A stretch of DNA of 9,429 nucleotides from Thermococcus sp. (GTDB lineage: Archaea > Methanobacteriota_B > Thermococci > Thermococcales > Thermococcaceae). The stretch covers positions 1 through 9,429 of the forward strand of contig JALVWX010000125.1 in NCBI GenBank assembly GCA_027023165.1, read 5' to 3'. The translations under genes and the position numbers were made by a program. Below, in pieces: positions 1-6,859 of the stretch; within the stretch, counting starts at the first letter, position 1, and each line of letters begins with the position of its first letter. The notes beneath the pieces were generated by a model. It was not told the origin of the DNA, made no database searches, and saw only the letters and a list, made by a program, of their open reading frames with translations.

Positions 1-392
1 TGGTGGTGGTTTATCATGGGATCGCCGAGACTGTCGTCCTTGTAGTAAAGCTCGACTATCGGCTCCGGCAGCTCGGCCCCCTCCTCAAGGGGAAGGCGCC
101 TCTTCAGGCTTCCTGCAACGACGTTTCTAACCACGACCTCGACGGGGTACATCTTCAGGCGCTCGACGATGAGCCTGTTGTCGCCGGCGACCCCTATGAA
201 GTGCGTCTTAACGCCCCTTTCTTCGAGAACCTTGAAGAGAACCGCGCTTATCTGGGCGTTGAGCCAGCCCTTGCCTTTGAACTGGCCCTTCTTCCTGCCG
301 TCGAAGGCTGTGGCATCGTCCTTGAACTCCATAATGGCCTTTCCATCGTCGAGCGGGATAACCTTCTTGGCCTTACCCTCATAAACCTGCAT
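1..392 (-). CDS. purC: SAICAR synthetase (phosphoribosylaminoimidazole-succinocarboxamide synthase), 5' part
   Basis: This is the N-terminal 130 residues; the rest lies beyond the window start. The enzyme joins CAIR and aspartate using ATP to give SAICAR in cytoplasmic de novo purine synthesis. Visible marks are the opening MQVYEGKAKKVIPLDDGKA (the GKAK nucleotide-binding start of the family), the SAICAR synthetase signature PVEVVVRNVVAGS at residues 83-95, and DPMINHH at 124-130. Two in-frame ATGs exist, at 404 and 392. I choose 392 because the GGTGA at 402-398 sits 5 nt before it and because archaeal PurC proteins, from memory, begin MQVYEGKAK; the upstream ATG would add only MVKS. The TATA-like box at 425-432 predicts a start of transcription near 404, which also favours 392. 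It is divergent from purF, another gene of the same pathway. Product identity is very secure; the start choice is likely. Confidence 0.95.
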   Translation of the reverse strand, partial: MQVYEGKAKKVIPLDDGKAIMEFKDDATAFDGRKKGQFKGKGWLNAQISAVLFKVLEERGVKTHFIGVAGDNRLIVERLKMYPVEVVVRNVVAGSLKRRLPLEEGAELPEPIVELYYKDDSLGDPMINHH

Positions 393-424
393 GGACTTCA
401 CCATTTCTATGTAAAATTTCTCTG

Positions 425-432
425 TATTTAAG
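425..432 (-). promoter_or_regulatory. TATA box of purC
   Basis: On the minus strand the sequence reads CTTAAATA, close to the archaeal TATA consensus. A start of transcription about 25 bp downstream would fall near 400-405, leaving a leader of about ten bases that carries the GGTGA ribosome binding site before the ATG at 392. This short-leader layout is typical of Thermococcales. The call is by eye and unscored. Confidence 0.45.
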
Positions 433-464
433 GCTTGTTTTAGCATGTATATGTTAATCAATGG

Positions 465-480
465 GCAAAGCTTTTAAACA
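465..480 (+). promoter_or_regulatory. BRE/TATA element of purF
   Basis: GCAAAGCTTTTAAACA looks like a purine-rich BRE followed by a TATA box (TTTTAAAC). It would place transcription start near 500, giving a leader of about 50 nt, which is long for this group. A second, weaker candidate, CTTATTAA at 514-521, would give the usual leader of about ten bases. The sequence alone does not decide between them. Confidence 0.4.
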
Positions 481-516
481 TAAAAAGGCTAAAGTATGGC
501 GTTAGAGTTCACACTT

Positions 517-530
517 ATTAACATGTTCAA
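517..530 (+). promoter_or_regulatory. Candidate operator: palindrome AACATGTT with imperfect extension, in the purF promoter/leader
   Basis: ATTAACATGTTCAA contains the perfect 8-bp palindrome AACATGTT (520-527). The 8-mer ATTAACAT (517-524) recurs in opposite orientation at 458-451, on the purC side of the same divergent region. Paired sites of this kind would suit one purine-responsive regulator acting on both genes. The motif is short and AT-rich, so chance is possible, and part of it may be a TATA box. Confidence 0.25.
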
Positions 531-553
531 GTCAAAAACTGGCGGGGTTCCTC

Positions 554-1903
554 ATGAGGGAGAAGTGCGGCGTCTTCGCAGCGGTTGCCGAGAACGCCCC
601 CAGGAAAGCCTACTACACCCTCCTGGCTTTACAGCACAGGGGGCAGGAGAGCGCTGGGATAAGCGTCTGGAGGCACAGGATAAAAACGGTGGCCGGCCGG
701 GGGCTCGTTTCGGAGGTCTTCAGGAACGGAGAGCTGGCGAAGATGAAATCAAACCTCTCCATTGCCCACGTCCGCTACTCCACCTCCGGTTCCCTCAACG
801 AGACCCAGCCCCTCGAAACGGAGTGCTGTGGGAGAAGGGTAGCGGTGGCCCACAACGGAACGCTGACCAATTTCAGGCTCCTCCGCGGGAGTTATGAAAA
901 GCTCGGCGTTAAGTTCCATCATTCCGTGGATTCAGAACTTCTCGGGATTTCCTTCCTTTGGCACCTCAGAGAGACCGGCGACGAGTTCGAGGCCGTGCGG
1001 GAAGTTTTCAGCGAGGTGAAGGGAGCCTATTCCCTAGCTCTCCTCTTCGACGGGGAGATACTCGTGGCGAGGGACCCGGTCGGCTTCAGGCCGCTCAGCT
1101 ACGGGACTGGGGACGGCCACTACTTCGCTTCCGAGGACTCTGCTTTAAGGCTCTTCGTGGACGAATCTGGGGGCGGGGAGATACGGGACGTCGGGCCTGG
1201 TGAGGTCTTTCTACTTTCGGAAGGGAGCGTTGAAAACAGGGTTTTGGCGAAGGAGAGCCGCCATCACTGCGTTTTTGAGTACATATACTTCGCCAGACCC
1301 GACAGCACCATCGACGGTGTCAACGTCTACTCGGCGAGGCTCAGGATGGGGCAGGAGCTTGCGCGGGAAAGCCCGGCCAACGGGGACGTCGTCATAGCGG
1401 TGCCAGATTCCGGCAGAGCAGCTGCGCTCGGCTATTCCCAGGTCAGCGGCATCCCCTACTCCGAGGGACTCATAAAGAACCGCTACATAGGGAGAACCTT
1501 CATAACGCCCGGCCAGTTCTACCGCGAGCTGAAGGTGAAGCTCAAGCTCTCGCCCGTGAGGGAGGTAATCGGGGGAAAGAGCGTCGTTCTCGTTGATGAT
1601 TCGATAGTTAGGGGCACAACCATGAGGAGAATCGTCGCGATGCTCAGGAGGGCGGGGGCGGGGGAGGTGCACGTCAGGATAGCGTCGCCGCCGATAAGGC
1701 ACCCGTGCTACATGGGCGTGGACATACCTACGAGGCACGAACTCATAGCGGCCTTTGGAAGCGTTGAGAAGGTGAGGGAAGCAATAGGGGCCGACAGTTT
1801 AGCATATCTCAGCGTCGAAGGGCTGAAAAGGGCCGTTGGAAGGGAAGACCTCTGCATGGCCTGCCTAACTGGAGAGTATCCTGAGTGGGCCTTCAGGTTT
1901 TAG
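554..1903 (+). CDS. purF: Amidophosphoribosyltransferase (glutamine PRPP amidotransferase), Fe-S type
   Basis: This is the first committed step of purine synthesis: PRPP plus glutamine gives 5-phosphoribosylamine. The 449-residue length is normal for the family. Residues 1 to about 230 form the class II (N-terminal nucleophile) glutaminase: MREKC places the catalytic Cys at 5 after a four-residue leader, which would have to be removed to free it. QHRGQESAG follows at 27-35, HVRYSTSG at 72-79 and AHNGTLTN at 99-106. The C-terminal phosphoribosyltransferase half holds the PRPP loop [13 protein letters not shown] at 344-356. C239, C385, C434 and C437 match the spacing of the four [4Fe-4S] ligands of the Bacillus-type enzyme. 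The ATG at 554 is the first start codon after an in-frame TAG at 503; its ribosome binding site (GCGGGGTT) is weak. It is divergent from purC and tail to tail with the fdhA remnant, with no convincing T-run terminator after its stop. Confidence 0.97.
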   Translation: MREKCGVFAAVAENAPRKAYYTLLALQHRGQESAGISVWRHRIKTVAGRGLVSEVFRNGELAKMKSNLSIAHVRYSTSGSLNETQPLETECCGRRVAVAHNGTLTNFRLLRGSYEKLGVKFHHSVDSELLGISFLWHLRETGDEFEAVREVFSEVKGAYSLALLFDGEILVARDPVGFRPLSYGTGDGHYFASEDSALRLFVDESGGGEIRDVGPGEVFLLSEGSVENRVLAKESRHHCVFEYIYFARPDSTIDGVNVYSARLRMGQELARESPANGDVVIAVPDSGRAAALGYSQVSGIPYSEGLIKNRYIGRTFITPGQFYRELKVKLKLSPVREVIGGKSVVLVDDSIVRGTTMRRIVAMLRRAGAGEVHVRIASPPIRHPCYMGVDIPTRHELIAAFGSVEKVREAIGADSLAYLSVEGLKRAVGREDLCMACLTGEYPEWAFRF

Positions 1904-1915
1904 GGACTTTTCCGA

Positions 1916-3715
1916 CCAGTCTCCATCGGCAATTCCAAGTCTTTCTGCATCCTTCACGCTAATCAGCGCCCTCGGTTCGCCCATGAGCTTGACGAGCGAG
2001 GGACTCCTGAGCGTCATCTCCCCCGTGTTGTAGTGGCCGATCAACCTCACCGTGGTGAGAACGAAGGGGTAACCCTCATCCGGCGTCTCCCAGGGGCCTA
2101 TCTGTTCAACTGCAATAAGCCTTGCCTTTCCATCCGGTGTTGAGAACTCCCACGTGTGGAGCCGCTTCTTAGGCAGGAATATTCCGTCCGAGTTCTTCAG
2201 CTCCTCGGTGGCCCTATCCTCCAGCGACGGGAAGAGTTTGAAATACTCCGCGGTTATCTCCTCCACCGAGGAGTAGTCAAAGCCGCTGAGGCTGAGTGCC
2301 TTTCCGAGCATCGTCAGAATCTCCCGATCGGGCTTTGAATCACCCAGCGGCTCGCAGACCCTCTCGCTCCACTGAATTCTCCGCTCGCTGTTCATGTAGC
2401 TCCCGCTCTTCTCACAGAAAGCTGAGGCCGGAAGGAGGTAGTGGGTGTATCTTGAAGTTCTCGTCGGGAAGACGTCCTGCACAACGAGGAGGTCGAGCTT
2501 TTTCAGGGCTTTTCTAACTTGGGCAAAGTCGGCTTCGCTAACCGCGGGGTTCTCGCCCATTATGTAGAGCGCCCTAACGTCCCCCCGCTCAATGGCGTCC
2601 CAAAGCTCAGTCAGATAGAGGCCCCTCTCAACGGGAAGGTCCTCAGCTCCCCAGAGCGAGGCGACGCGTTTCCTGAAGCGCTCGTCCGTTAGCGGGACGT
2701 ATCCTGGAAGGAATTCGCTCAGAGTGCCTATGTAAGAGGCTCCCTGTACGTTGTTCTGGCCGCGCATGGGATAGAGGCCGCCTCGCTCGCCGATGTAGTC
2801 AAGGAGCAGCGCGAGGTCTATAACAGCAAAGACGTTCTCCACTCCTGAGACGTGCTGCGTAAGCCCCATTCCCCACATAATGGCGCCGCTTCCCGCCAGG
2901 GCGAAGGCTTGAAACTTCCTCTATCCTCCCGGCCGGAATACCCGTTACCCTCTCCGCATGCTCTGGCGTGTACTTCCTTACCGCCATCTTGATCTCTGAA
3001 AAACCACCCGTTCTTGAACGGACGAACTCTTCGTCGTAAATCTCTTCACGGATTATCACGTGCATCATGGCGTTGGCAAGGGTTATGTCCGTTCCGGGCT
3101 AATTACGAGCCTGTAGTCGGCGAAGGCCATCGTCCTCGTCTCCCTGACGTCAACGACGATAATCTTCGCGCCGTTTCTCTTCACCCTCAGGATGTAGTCC
3201 ATGATGACTGGGTGCGTTTCAGCTGGATTGTATCCCCCAGACGAGTACGGCCCTACAGCCCTCCAAATTCTCATAGGGATTTGTTTGAGCACCAGTTCCC
3301 ACGGCAAGTTTGAGCGCGTGAACGCTCGCCTCATGGCAGAGCCTTGCGCAGTTGCTATGTTGTTCGTTCCGAAGAGTCGGGCGATCTTCTGGAGGAGGTA
3401 GTTCTCCTCGTTGCTGACCTTCGAGGACGCTAAAAAGGCCACCGCGTCAGGGCTGTAAAGCTCCCTAATCTCCAGGAGTCTGTTGGCTATCTCCTCTATC
3501 GCGACACCTCAGCTCACCGGGACCATCGCGGAGCCAACCCTTTTAAGGGGTCTCCTGAGCCTTCCGTCCGAGCGAACGAACTCGGTTGCGTGGAGACCTT
3601 TCGGGCAGAGCTTTCTCCTGTTAGGCTCGCCGGGGTAGGGCTTCACCTTCATCGTCTTCTCATCCACGAGAAGCCTGCATCCAAAACCACAGTATGGACA
3701 CACGACGGCCTTCAC
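1916..3715 (-). pseudogene. fdhA: Formate dehydrogenase alpha subunit (molybdopterin oxidoreductase family), disrupted and 3'-truncated
   Basis: The decayed gene starts at a GTG at 3715. Residues C6, C9, C13 (CPYCGFGC) and C37 (KLCPKG) are the N-terminal [4Fe-4S] ligands of this family. Lesions, inferred against the family pattern: (a) TGA at 3511-3509 where Trp is expected (VPVS-stop-GVAIEEIA), so translation yields a 68-residue peptide; (b) loss of one base at 3354/3355; (c) an extra G in a run at 3238-3234, which restores the frame; (d) loss of one base near 3099; (e) a -2 or +1 change near 2909-2914; (f) loss of the 3' end after GIADGDW at 1916. From about 2910 to 1916 the frame is clean, with well-kept stretches such as PMRGQNNVQGA and GENPAVSEADF. 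Beyond 1916 the frame runs by chance into purF antisense to a stop at 1865. The missing end includes the distal part of the molybdopterin dinucleotide-binding domain. Family identity is secure; the exact paralogue (formate-hydrogen lyase or NAD(P)-linked) is not. Confidence 0.92.
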
Positions 3716-3724
3716 GTTACCACC

Positions 3725-3730
3725 TTATCG
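3725..3730 (-). promoter_or_regulatory. Ribosome binding site region of the dead fdhA
   Basis: The minus strand reads AAGGTGGTAAC immediately before the GTG at 3715, a good GGTG-type archaeal ribosome binding site. It supports the GTG as the original start and shows that initiation signals survive although the reading frame does not. Confidence 0.6.
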
Positions 3731-3775
3731 GCAAGAATTGCTAAAAAATATAAACTTTTTCAAGGTAATTGCCGA
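3728..3775 (-). promoter_or_regulatory. fdhA promoter with TATA box flanked by an inverted repeat
   Basis: On the minus strand, TTTATATT at 3754-3747 preceded by AAAAAG is a good archaeal TATA/BRE pair. It predicts a start of transcription near 3725, ten bases before the GTG start. TCGGCAA at 3728-3734 and its complement TTGCCGA at 3769-3775 form a 7-bp inverted repeat with a 34-nt spacer centred on the TATA box. This layout suits an operator that blocks or loops over the promoter. TATA confidence is moderate; the operator idea is low. Confidence 0.4.
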
Positions 3776-3789
3776 AAAATTGTCAAAAG
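3774..3789 (-). terminator. Possible T-run terminator of the three-gene operon
   Basis: About 25 bases past the stop at 3813, the minus strand reads CTTTTGACAATTTTTC, two T-runs in close order. Archaeal RNA polymerase can terminate at oligo-T without a strong hairpin. These runs are short, and they overlap the upstream arm of the fdhA promoter repeat, so the call is tentative. Confidence 0.35.
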
Positions 3790-3812
3790 CAAAGGGCTTT
3801 CAGTAAGCTCGT

Positions 3813-5306
3813 TCAAACTCCAAAGAGAAGGGTCGGGATGTCACTTACTCTTCCGTCAGTGTAGTTGATGAAGGCCTTGAGAATGCGGTAGATTTCAAAG
3901 AGCCTTCTCTCCTCCTCGCTCCGCGGTCTTTCCCCTTTCCCTGCCCTTGAAAACACGTCAACAACGTTGAACTTCTCGGCAAGAATCCTAGGCGTTTCCT
4001 CTTCCATGAGATCGTTTATGAAGTGGTATATGTTGAAAGCTCTCTCCCGGTCCGTGGAATAAAACCTCCTGACGAGTGAAAACGCCTTGAGGATAACCTC
4101 TTCTAGCTTCTCCGGCGAGAGCTCATCAAGAGCCTCCATGTACTCATCTCTAAGCTCCCTTGTAATCTCGTCTTCCTCATAGCTGGCTTTCCAGAGCTCA
4201 AATTTTCTCAGGACTTTCCTCGGGTTCCTAACGTAGACAACTCCAGCACTCCCGTCAACGATTACTTCATCCCCGTCCCGTATTGCCTCAACGTCAACTC
4301 CAACGACGCAGGGAATTCCAAGTTCCCTCGCGATTATCGCCGGATGAGAGAGAACGCTGTCCACTTTCGTAACTATTCCAGAGGCCTTCGCGAAGAGGCC
4401 GTAATACTCGGCATGAAGAACGTACGTCACAAGTACTCCCCCTTCAGGGAATAGCTTTTCAGCTTCCTCAGGCGGCTGGTCATCGAGGACAAAGTAAGCC
4501 CTTCCCTTCGCCTTTCCGGGACTTGCTGGAACTCCCCTGAGCCTGTACCATCCCTGCGGCGCTTTGGCTTCCTCGTGCTTTTGTGCCAGAACCGTTATGT
4601 CCCTCGACTGGAGGAGCCAGAGGGTTCCGTCGTAGGCCCACTCGATGTCCTGGGGTTTGCCAAAGAGTTCCTCAACTTCAAGACCAATCTCCACCAGTTC
4701 TCTCATTAGAGGGTCTTTGACTTTAGAGGGGTCGCGTGGGAGAATGAGGCGCTCACCACTTGCTTCTCCACCCACAAGCTTTTCGGGAGAACCCTGAACG
4801 AACTCCACGAGAACATTGTAATAGCCGTTTGGAGAGCGCGTGAAGAGTACACTGGAGAGTTTTGGGTTTATCTGCCTCTGGACTATGACTGCCATCTTCA
4901 CATCTCTTTTAATTCCAAGGTGTTTCATGTACTCCTTCACGCGCCTTGACTGTGCACTTCTAAAGACCCGCTCAATCGCGTTGATTAACTCATCGAAAGA
5001 GTTCACGTTGGTTACGCTTTCAAAAACACCGGCAAAGCTTGCCTTTTCGCTGTCCTCAACGGTGGCAGAGCTTCTCACAACTACTGGGAACCTGCCTTCA
5101 AGGACGTAGGGGGACTGGAAGTATTCCCTGATTTCCTCAATAACGTCCTCTGGCAGGCTTCCGGTTTCTTTCCAGAGCTTGTAGGCCTTCGTGGTAACCA
5201 CAAAACCTTCCGGAACGTTGAAGTATCGGGTTAAGATGGCCAGACGATGGGCTTTCCCGCCGATTTCTTCTATTGAGCCTCCCGCGGAGAGCGAGCGGAC
5301 GAACAT
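3813..5306 (-). CDS. Short PEP-synthase-like protein: ATP-grasp plus phosphohistidine domain, no PEP/pyruvate barrel
   Basis: A cytoplasmic 497-residue protein with no signal peptide or membrane segment. Residues 1 to about 240 match the PPDK/PEP synthase ATP-grasp domain: GGKAHRLA near 17-24, VVVRSSATVEDSEKASFAG near 76-94, and IEWAYDGTLWLLQSRD near 221-236. Residues about 252-360 are the swivelling phosphohistidine domain (GVPASPGKAKGRAYF; H321 in SHPAIIARELGIPCVVG). The usual T-x-x-G-G-x-x-S-H loop reads TKVDSVLSH, so the Gly pair is replaced. The last 135 residues are charged and helix-like, and I do not recognise them. The TIM barrel of true PEP synthase (from memory about 800 residues) is absent, so PEP synthesis is unlikely. 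It may phosphorylate another acceptor, as rifampicin phosphotransferase does with related domains. The start is ATG 5306, not GTG 5315, because the GTG lies inside a GAGGTGAT ribosome binding site. It is last of three co-directional genes, 23 bp after its neighbour. Confidence 0.93.
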   Translation of the reverse strand: MFVRSLSAGGSIEEIGGKAHRLAILTRYFNVPEGFVVTTKAYKLWKETGSLPEDVIEEIREYFQSPYVLEGRFPVVVRSSATVEDSEKASFAGVFESVTNVNSFDELINAIERVFRSAQSRRVKEYMKHLGIKRDVKMAVIVQRQINPKLSSVLFTRSPNGYYNVLVEFVQGSPEKLVGGEASGERLILPRDPSKVKDPLMRELVEIGLEVEELFGKPQDIEWAYDGTLWLLQSRDITVLAQKHEEAKAPQGWYRLRGVPASPGKAKGRAYFVLDDQPPEEAEKLFPEGGVLVTYVLHAEYYGLFAKASGIVTKVDSVLSHPAIIARELGIPCVVGVDVEAIRDGDEVIVDGSAGVVYVRNPRKVLRKFELWKASYEEDEITRELRDEYMEALDELSPEKLEEVILKAFSLVRRFYSTDRERAFNIYHFINDLMEEETPRILAEKFNVVDVFSRAGKGERPRSEEERRLFEIYRILKAFINYTDGRVSDIPTLLFGV

Positions 5307-5310
5307 ATCT

Positions 5311-5318
5311 ATCACCTC
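5311..5318 (-). promoter_or_regulatory. Ribosome binding site that fixes the start of the PEP-synthase-like gene
   Basis: The minus strand reads GAGGTGAT, a near-perfect match to the archaeal anti-Shine-Dalgarno complement. AGAT then separates it from the ATG at 5306-5304. The GTG codon at 5315 that would extend the frame by three residues is part of this site and is probably not the start. Confidence 0.75.
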
Positions 5319-5329
5319 GAAAAGTGTGC

Positions 5330-6859
5330 TTATCCAAAAGCGACTGCCCGCTTAAGATTCGTCAGGTAGATGAAGTAATGATAGTTCAGCAGATTTTCAT
5401 CTCCGCTTTTGGAGGGCCTTCTTTTGAACACGTCCGGCGTTCCGGCCATTAAGAGGACAAACCCTCCCCCCTCCGGATTCCTAAGGGCTTCAACGAGGAA
5501 AACTCCCCTGGAGTACTCAACCCCATCGAGAACGACGGAGTTATTCCTTATCTCCACGTACCTGTTGAGCTTCCGGACAAGAGGAGAGTCCAACGGGGCG
5601 ATTACAATAAGGTTGCCACTTTCGAGTTTCTCTGTAAAGTTTACCTTAAAGTCCGCTTTTCTGAGGGTCTCAAAGTAACTTCTCACATACGTGCTCTCTG
5701 AGAGGTTTGGAGAATACACCTTAACGCCCTTCGTTTTAAACGTCATGAAAACCATTCTGATTGTTGGCTCCGATGAAACGTTCCTCCAGAAGCCCTCCTT
5801 ATACCAGTCTCCCATCAGCCTTGCAAGTTCGGGCATGAAGCTCTCAAAGGTTGGGTATTTCTCCCAGTTAGGCAGGTAGTCCGTTAAGTAAGCCCCGTAA
5901 ACCCTTCCAACAAGGTAAAACCCAAGGGCTTCTTGGCTCTTTATGAACCTCTCAGCGCTCTGGTTTCCCTCCGTCTTGAGGATGTAGTAAGCCTCAAACG
6001 CCCTCACGAGGGTCTCGTCAAGGTAAGTCTTCCAGCTCGAGTATCCCATGGAAGTCATGACGTCTTTTACCGGCGAGAACATTTTCCTGTATCCTCTAAA
6101 CTCCCTATAGTGCCTGTCCACTGCAGGGTTGACGAAGCTGTGGGCGAGCTCGTGGGCGGAGGCACCGCAGTATGATATGGTCTCATTGGAGACTGAACAG
6201 ATGCCAATAAAGGCGTAAACCGTATTGTTCTTCCAGCCACTGTAGCTGTAGTACATCTCAAGGGGCTGGAGAATGAAAACCCAGCGCTTTTTCTTCTCTC
6301 CAAAGAACATCTCCTCAAAGTGAGGAAGGCTAAGAACATCGGAATTCTCCTTTAAAAACAGTCTTATCTGTTCCTTGTAAAAATCTCGATGACTCTCGTA
6401 GAAGGCTGAAAAGTTCGATTCTCGAGCAAAATCTCTCATAGCCGTGGCGAGTTCGTTGAGGAGCTTTTCGTTTCCATGGACTCTTCTCACGATATAAGGG
6501 CTCCACTCCGTTGAGTTCAGCTCCATTGCAAACTTGGGGATGGCGTCGTACTCCAAACCCGCTCTCAGGGCTTTTTTAGCGAGAAGTATCGCTCTGTGGT
6601 TCCTGTATGGAGAGAAGTAAGATTCAACTTCTTGGGAGTAGGGAGTAACGTTGTCGGAGTTCCAGCCCGCGAAGTGGAAAACAACATCCGTCAGCTCGAT
6701 ATATGGACTCACCTCAACGCAGACATCGCCGTTGCATTCCACAACAGGCGAAAGGTCCAGTTGGAGAGGAGTTTTCGCACCTGTGTTATGGTTGATGAAA
6801 TAATAAGCAGGGAGAACCAGGAGGACAATAACCATTAAAAGCGCCCAAATCCTCCTCAT
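5330..6859 (-). CDS. Membrane-anchored HExxH putative metallopeptidase (DUF4932-like) with S-layer-like C-terminal module
   Basis: Predicted outside the cytoplasm and anchored by one N-terminal hydrophobic segment (residues about 4-22, after MRRIW); no lipobox. The 509 residues hold the zinc site HELAH at 236-240. A likely third ligand region follows in YLDETLVRAFEAYY at 279-292, with E282 the best candidate because it aligns with E299 of the upstream paralogue. The DFARESNFSAFYESH block at 143-157 and HExxH context resemble the DUF4932 family as I recall it. Residues about 375-480 form an alpha/beta module (GNLIVIAPLDSPLVRKLN; GGFVLLMAGTPDVFKRR) like the C-terminal module of archaeal S-layer proteins. 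C42/C47 and C221/C231 could form disulfides, and about ten N-x-S/T sequons fit an extracellular protein. Its ATG overlaps the upstream stop (ATGA, 6859-6856), implying translational coupling. The substrate is unknown. Confidence 0.9.
   Translation of the reverse strand: MRRIWALLMVIVLLVLPAYYFINHNTGAKTPLQLDLSPVVECNGDVCVEVSPYIELTDVVFHFAGWNSDNVTPYSQEVESYFSPYRNHRAILLAKKALRAGLEYDAIPKFAMELNSTEWSPYIVRRVHGNEKLLNELATAMRDFARESNFSAFYESHRDFYKEQIRLFLKENSDVLSLPHFEEMFFGEKKKRWVFILQPLEMYYSYSGWKNNTVYAFIGICSVSNETISYCGASAHELAHSFVNPAVDRHYREFRGYRKMFSPVKDVMTSMGYSSWKTYLDETLVRAFEAYYILKTEGNQSAERFIKSQEALGFYLVGRVYGAYLTDYLPNWEKYPTFESFMPELARLMGDWYKEGFWRNVSSEPTIRMVFMTFKTKGVKVYSPNLSESTYVRSYFETLRKADFKVNFTEKLESGNLIVIAPLDSPLVRKLNRYVEIRNNSVVLDGVEYSRGVFLVEALRNPEGGGFVLLMAGTPDVFKRRPSKSGDENLLNYHYFIYLTNLKRAVAFG

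Noticed and set aside
3..431. Plus-strand open frame of 142 codons at the window start.
   Set aside because: It is antisense to the well-supported purC frame and has no family resemblance of its own.
496..897. Plus-strand open frame of 133 codons overlapping the start of purF.
   Set aside because: It is out of frame with purF, rich in Arg/Gly/Pro as expected of a GC-rich shadow frame, and has no ribosome binding site.
1211..1738. Minus-strand open frame of 175 codons inside purF.
   Set aside because: It is a shadow of the purF frame with Arg/His/Pro-rich composition and no recognisable motif.
1865..2878. A free-standing 337-residue molybdopterin protein.
   Set aside because: It is the distal frame of the broken fdhA. 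Its ATG is an internal Met (IMWGMG), and its last 17 codons are purF antisense.
2905..3360. Programmed frameshifting in fdhA.
   Set aside because: There are several shifts of different sizes, plus a nonsense codon and a lost 3' end. Decay explains all of them together.
3509..3511. The in-frame TGA in fdhA as a selenocysteine codon.
   Set aside because: It sits where Trp is expected, far from the active-site Cys/Sec position. The gene has several other inactivating lesions, and I see no SECIS-like structure.
3813..5315. Calling the ATP-grasp protein a phosphoenolpyruvate synthase.
   Set aside because: The C-terminal PEP/pyruvate barrel is absent, and the length is far below that of true PEP synthases as I remember them.
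5307..5315. GTG at 5315 as start of the PEP-synthase-like gene.
   Set aside because: The codon lies within a GAGGTGAT ribosome binding site that serves the ATG at 5306.
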